Source of the DNA: Longilinea sp964536805
GTDB lineage: Bacteria; Chloroflexota; Anaerolineae; Anaerolineales; Anaerolineaceae
DNA: 64,000 nt
Direction: 5' to 3'
Assembly: GCA_964536805.1 (NCBI GenBank)
Contig: CAZHYQ010000001.1
Span: 248,001 to 312,000 of the forward strand
Shown: positions 60,911 through 64,000 of the stretch, in pieces
Position numbering within the stretch: the first letter of the stretch is position 1
How the letters are laid out: each line of letters starts with the position of its first letter
Notes under the pieces: generated by a model
Databases searched by the model: none
Told to the model about the DNA's origin: nothing
The model's input: the letters and a program-made list of their open reading frames with translations, nothing else
Made by a program: the position numbers and the translations under genes

Positions 60911-62685
60911 AAAACTGGTGGCACCATCCTGCCTTTCGGATTAGTCTGCTTTATCTCATTATTTCCATCTTCTGGATTCTTTTCTCAGATCAATTGTTGG
61001 GGTTTTTAGTTTCAGACAATCAAAAATTTGTTTTGTTTTCGACGCTCAAAGGTTGGCTATTTGTCTTCGTAACAGCCAGTTTGCTTTTCGGTATTTTGAT
61101 GCGCGAATTCTCGGTGCGGCAGCAGCATGAGCGCGAAGTTGAGGCAATTGCAAGACTCACCCAGGCAACGCGATTTGCAATGTCTCGTGAAGAGTTATTG
61201 CCGGTCTTGCTAGATGAAATAATTCATTTTACCAGCGCGGAAACGGCCTCGGTTTTGTTTTTTGATGAAGCTATCAACCAGCTGCGGGTAATTCTTGCCA
61301 AGGGTCTTTTTACAGAATTCACTGGCAAGCAGGTTTCGCTGCAGAGCATCACTGGCAATGCCATCACCTCTGGCCACCCATATATAAATAATCAATTCCT
61401 TCCAGATGCAAGTACTTCCTTTCCAGAGAAACTGGAGGGTTTACATGCTATCGCCATCGCCCCATTGATCGTCCAAGACCATAAACTGGGCGCACTGGTC
61501 ATGGCAAAAAAAGGTACTTTTGATCAGAATCAATTTCATCTATTTCTCTCGCTGGCCGATATTGCCGCCAGTGCAGTTCACCGCCTGTCGCTTTATAACC
61601 AGACTCTTCAACGCGTTCAGCAACTTTCCACGCTGCGGTCGATCGACCTTGCCATTACATCCAGCCTGGATCTCAACGCAACGTTAAGAATTCTGGTTGA
61701 AGAAGTTCAGAAATTAAAGGGGATTAGCGCCACTTGTGTCCTCATTCCAGACAAGCATACAGGATACCTCCATTACCGGGCTGGAAAAGGTTTTTCAACC
61801 AATTTGATTGAACAGAGAGTTCTTCCGACAGAGGCTTTTCGCATCGACCCCGAATTTCCTTCCCGGTTTACACTGACGATTTCTGATTTAAAGGGTACAA
61901 CTTCCTCGCCGCGCAACGAAATCGGCCTGGCTGAAGACTTTTCTGTCTACCATGCCTATCCATTGGTTTCAAAGGATCAAATAAAAGGGGTTCTGGAAGT
62001 TTATCAACAAGATTCAGATCCCCTCAGCCAGGAGGAATTGGATTTTCTGGAATCGCTTGCAACGCAAGCGGCCATCGCAGTGGATGTAGCAACGTTAATT
62101 GAAGATCTGCAATCCAGCAATCAGGAATTAACGGCGGCGTACGATTCGACCATTGAAGGATGGTCGCGTGCCTTGGATTTACGCGATAAAGAAACTGAAG
62201 GACATACACAGCGGGTGACTGAAATGGCTTTGCATTTAGCCCGCCTGGTTGGCATCCCCGATAAAGAGTTAATCCATGTCTACCGTGGAGCCTTATTGCA
62301 CGACATCGGAAAAATGGGAATTCCAGACAGCATCTTGCTCAAACCTGCTCCCCTCACCACGGAAGAGACCGAATTGATGAAGATGCATCCAATTTATGCC
62401 TACCATCTTCTTAAACCGATCCGTTTTTTACACCCCGCCTTGGATATACCTTACTGTCATCATGAGCACTGGGACGGCAGCGGATATCCGCGCGGACTGA
62501 AAGGCGATGAAATCCCCCTGGCCGCGCGCGTATTTGCAGTGGTGGATGTTTGGGACGCATTGGTTTCTGACCGACCCTATTCGCCGCGCTGGCCGAAGGA
62601 GGACGCAATAAAACATATCAAAGACAACACAGGTTTATATTTTGACCCTGCGGTTGTGAATGTGTTCGTCAACATGTTGGAATAA
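60907..62685 (+). CDS. Membrane sensor with two GAF domains and HD-GYP domain
   Basis: 592 residues: two N-terminal membrane helices (about 10-32 and 44-68) of the FSDQLLGFL...STLKGWLFVFVTASLLF type, two GAF domains (about 85-225 and 235-390), then HD-GYP (about 410-590). The catalytic residues are intact: GHTQRV, LLHDIGKMG, HHEHWDGSGYP, DVWDAL. It likely degrades cyclic di-GMP in response to signals bound by the GAF domains. It is co-translated with the EamA transporter. Confidence 0.93.
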   Translation: MKNWWHHPAFRISLLYLIISIFWILFSDQLLGFLVSDNQKFVLFSTLKGWLFVFVTASLLFGILMREFSVRQQHEREVEAIARLTQATRFAMSREELLPVLLDEIIHFTSAETASVLFFDEAINQLRVILAKGLFTEFTGKQVSLQSITGNAITSGHPYINNQFLPDASTSFPEKLEGLHAIAIAPLIVQDHKLGALVMAKKGTFDQNQFHLFLSLADIAASAVHRLSLYNQTLQRVQQLSTLRSIDLAITSSLDLNATLRILVEEVQKLKGISATCVLIPDKHTGYLHYRAGKGFSTNLIEQRVLPTEAFRIDPEFPSRFTLTISDLKGTTSSPRNEIGLAEDFSVYHAYPLVSKDQIKGVLEVYQQDSDPLSQEELDFLESLATQAAIAVDVATLIEDLQSSNQELTAAYDSTIEGWSRALDLRDKETEGHTQRVTEMALHLARLVGIPDKELIHVYRGALLHDIGKMGIPDSILLKPAPLTTEETELMKMHPIYAYHLLKPIRFLHPALDIPYCHHEHWDGSGYPRGLKGDEIPLAARVFAVVDVWDALVSDRPYSPRWPKEDAIKHIKDNTGLYFDPAVVNVFVNMLE

Positions 62686-62704
62686 GTATAGAAGGATAAT
62701 AAAT

Positions 62705-63349
62705 ATGGAAGAACGAATTCGGAATTACAACGGAAAAGATATCATCGTGAGTTTTATTCCGCAGCGCTGCATCCACGTCGGAGAATGTACCGCCCGGTTG
62801 GCGAAAGTCTTTGACACCTCCCGCCATCCCTGGATAATGCCGGATGCAGCCAGCGCTGATGAAGTCGCGGAAGTAGTCCTTCGCTGCCCAACGGGTGCGT
62901 TGCACTTCAGCCGCCTTGACGGAGGACCGCAGGAACCAATTCCAGATCACAACGAGATTATGCTAGCCGCTGATGGGCCGCTAAATTTATCGGGAGATAT
63001 TGAATTGCTAGCTCCGGACGGATCGCTTTTCTTAAAAGATACACGCGTATCGTTATGCCGCTGCGGCGCATCGAAATGCAAACCTTTTTGTGACGAGAAC
63101 CATACCGCAGTTCAATTTAATGAAGTCGGAAATTTATGCGATCCGGATATTTTTCTTGTCCCCCTCAAATCGGCAGCACGAGGGCAACCACTGAAGGTTC
63201 ATTTCTACCCCAATGATTCCTATCTGATTGAAGGACCGTTCATTCTCCGAAGTTCGGACGGCAGCCAGGTGGAAAAAGCGGAGGGCGGTTCATTATGCTG
63301 TTGCGGTTTGTCCAACGCAAAACCATTCTGCGACGGCTCTCACATGTGA
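62705..63349 (+). CDS. Fe-S protein with mono-cluster ferredoxin-type domain and two CDGSH motifs
   Basis: 214 residues. The first 70 residues match the divergent 4Fe-4S mono-cluster type: C22 and C28 in RCIHVGEC, C61 in RCPTGAL. Two CDGSH-type zinc-finger-like 2Fe-2S motifs follow: CRCGASKCKPFCDENH (about 119-134) and CCCGLSNAKPFCDGSH at the end. The first deviates (DENH for DGSH). Probably an electron carrier or cluster carrier. ATG at 62705 follows AAGGAT; upstream in-frame starts lie in the HD-GYP gene. Confidence 0.9.
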   Translation: MEERIRNYNGKDIIVSFIPQRCIHVGECTARLAKVFDTSRHPWIMPDAASADEVAEVVLRCPTGALHFSRLDGGPQEPIPDHNEIMLAADGPLNLSGDIELLAPDGSLFLKDTRVSLCRCGASKCKPFCDENHTAVQFNEVGNLCDPDIFLVPLKSAARGQPLKVHFYPNDSYLIEGPFILRSSDGSQVEKAEGGSLCCCGLSNAKPFCDGSHM

Positions 63350-63408
63350 TGCCGGCTAAGAATAAACAATCAATAATTTATAGCCAATAGACAATTGCCT
63401 TATTACTC

Positions 63409-63450
63409 AAAAACAATCTCCCCGCCGGCATCGGCGGGGAGATTGTTTTT
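63409..63450. terminator. Strong bidirectional terminator before glmS
   Basis: A 19-bp stem (63409-63427 with 63432-63450) has a GCAT loop and A/T tracts on both sides, between the convergent Fe-S protein and glmS genes. Confidence 0.93.
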
Positions 63451-63463
63451 TGTCCATTTTGGT

Positions 63464-64000
63464 TTATTCCACCGTGACGCTTTTTGCCAGGTTGCGCGGC
63501 TGATCAACGTCCAAACCTCGCAACGACGCAATGTGATAGGCAAACAACTGCAACGGGATGACTGTAACGACGGGTGAAAGCATCCATGGCGTTTCCGGTA
63601 TCCAGAAGACATGATCCGCCAGCGCCGCCACCTTCTCATCCCCTTCTGTCGCGACGACGATCACCCCGCCACCGCGGGCCTTGGCCTGTTCAATCTGGCT
63701 GACCATTTTATCGTACCATGGGTCGCGCGGAGCAATGGCGAGTACCGGCATATCGCGATCGATTAATGCGATTGGGCCGTGCTTCATTTCGCCTGCCGGG
63801 TACCCCTCCGCATGGATATACGAAATTTCTTTGAGTTTTAGCGCACCTTCAAAGGCTATCGGCATATTGATACCGCGTCCCAGATACAGCATGTTGCGGA
63901 TGTATTTCATCTCGCGGGCAACCTGCAACACCGCTCCTTCCTGGTCAAGGCAGCGTCCAACCAGGTCAGGTACCAGCCGGAGGTCGGACACCAATTTCCT
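63464..64000 (-). CDS. glmS: Glucosamine-6-phosphate synthase, C-terminal part (runs off the window)
   Basis: The visible 178 residues match the isomerase (SIS) domain of GlmS: RGINMPIAFEGALKLKEISYIHAEGYPAGEMKHGP-type region and the C-terminal ending QPRNLAKSVTVE. GlmS makes glucosamine 6-phosphate from fructose 6-phosphate and glutamine for cell-wall precursors. The N-terminal glutaminase domain lies outside the window; the frame stays open through 64000. Confidence 0.95.
   Translation of the reverse strand, partial: RKLVSDLRLVPDLVGRCLDQEGAVLQVAREMKYIRNMLYLGRGINMPIAFEGALKLKEISYIHAEGYPAGEMKHGPIALIDRDMPVLAIAPRDPWYDKMVSQIEQAKARGGGVIVVATEGDEKVAALADHVFWIPETPWMLSPVVTVIPLQLFAYHIASLRGLDVDQPRNLAKSVTVE

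Noticed and set aside
1..64000. CRISPR arrays, tRNA or rRNA genes, insertion sequences, prophage
   Set aside because: All intergenic gaps were read; none shows regular spaced repeats, cloverleaf sequences, transposase genes or integrase genes. Very small or divergent RNAs could be missed by eye.

Overview
The window reads as a gene-dense, roughly 50% GC chromosome segment of a bacterium. My best guess is Chloroflexota, class Anaerolineae. That is an inference from the mix of genes: many Ser/Thr kinases, PP2C and FHA proteins, OmpR-type regulators, HD-GYP proteins, a C4 zinc-type L28, an Asp23-FakA-DegV-RecG-CoaD block, and a split complex I operon. No rRNA, tRNA, CRISPR array, insertion sequence, prophage or attachment site was seen, and no stretch over about 300 bp lacks a gene.

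Left part (1-12.6 kb): a truncated histidine kinase and its response regulator, a DUF255 thioredoxin-fold protein convergent with an alpha/beta hydrolase, murA (with Asp instead of Cys in the active site), thioredoxin and Hsp20. Then comes a minus-strand cluster transcribed from 12.6 to 6.7 kb: a Ser/Thr kinase with an eight-repeat propeller, a PP2C phosphatase, a J-domain/vWA fusion, a zinc-ribbon FHA protein, an unrecognised 79-residue protein and an orphan OmpR-type regulator. It starts at a good sigma70-type promoter and ends at a hairpin terminator. This is the strongest candidate for an undescribed signalling system.

Middle part (12.8-42 kb): DUF362 protein and glutamine synthetase (modification Tyr replaced by Phe), DUF971, an SH3 protein and a Ca2+/H+ antiporter, a second Ser/Thr kinase with rpe, rpmB, the Gls24-FakA-DegV block, recG-coaD, folC-lon, DUF503, two short-chain dehydrogenases, a B12/radical-SAM pair, a zinc-ribbon SpoU methyltransferase, an FmdB-like protein, ctaA, argF-rocD, an acyl-CoA:acetate-type CoA transferase and pyruvate kinase.

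Right part (42-64 kb): two HD-GYP phosphodiesterase-type proteins, an acetyltransferase-like protein, and a two-domain sulfurtransferase. A long minus-strand run holds nuoB, nuoCD, nuoI, a small Cys protein, mrp, a PSP1/RicT protein, a PIG-L deacetylase, an M20 amidohydrolase and an orphan metal-receptor-like protein, then a GntR regulator with korA-korB. A regulator with a SufR-like four-Cys C-terminus is transcribed divergently from nuoB, so iron-sulfur chemistry links this region. The window closes with an Fe-S/CDGSH protein and the 3' part of glmS.

The coexistence of ferredoxin-dependent 2-oxoacid oxidoreductase and heme A synthase suggests a facultative rather than strictly anaerobic metabolism (inference).
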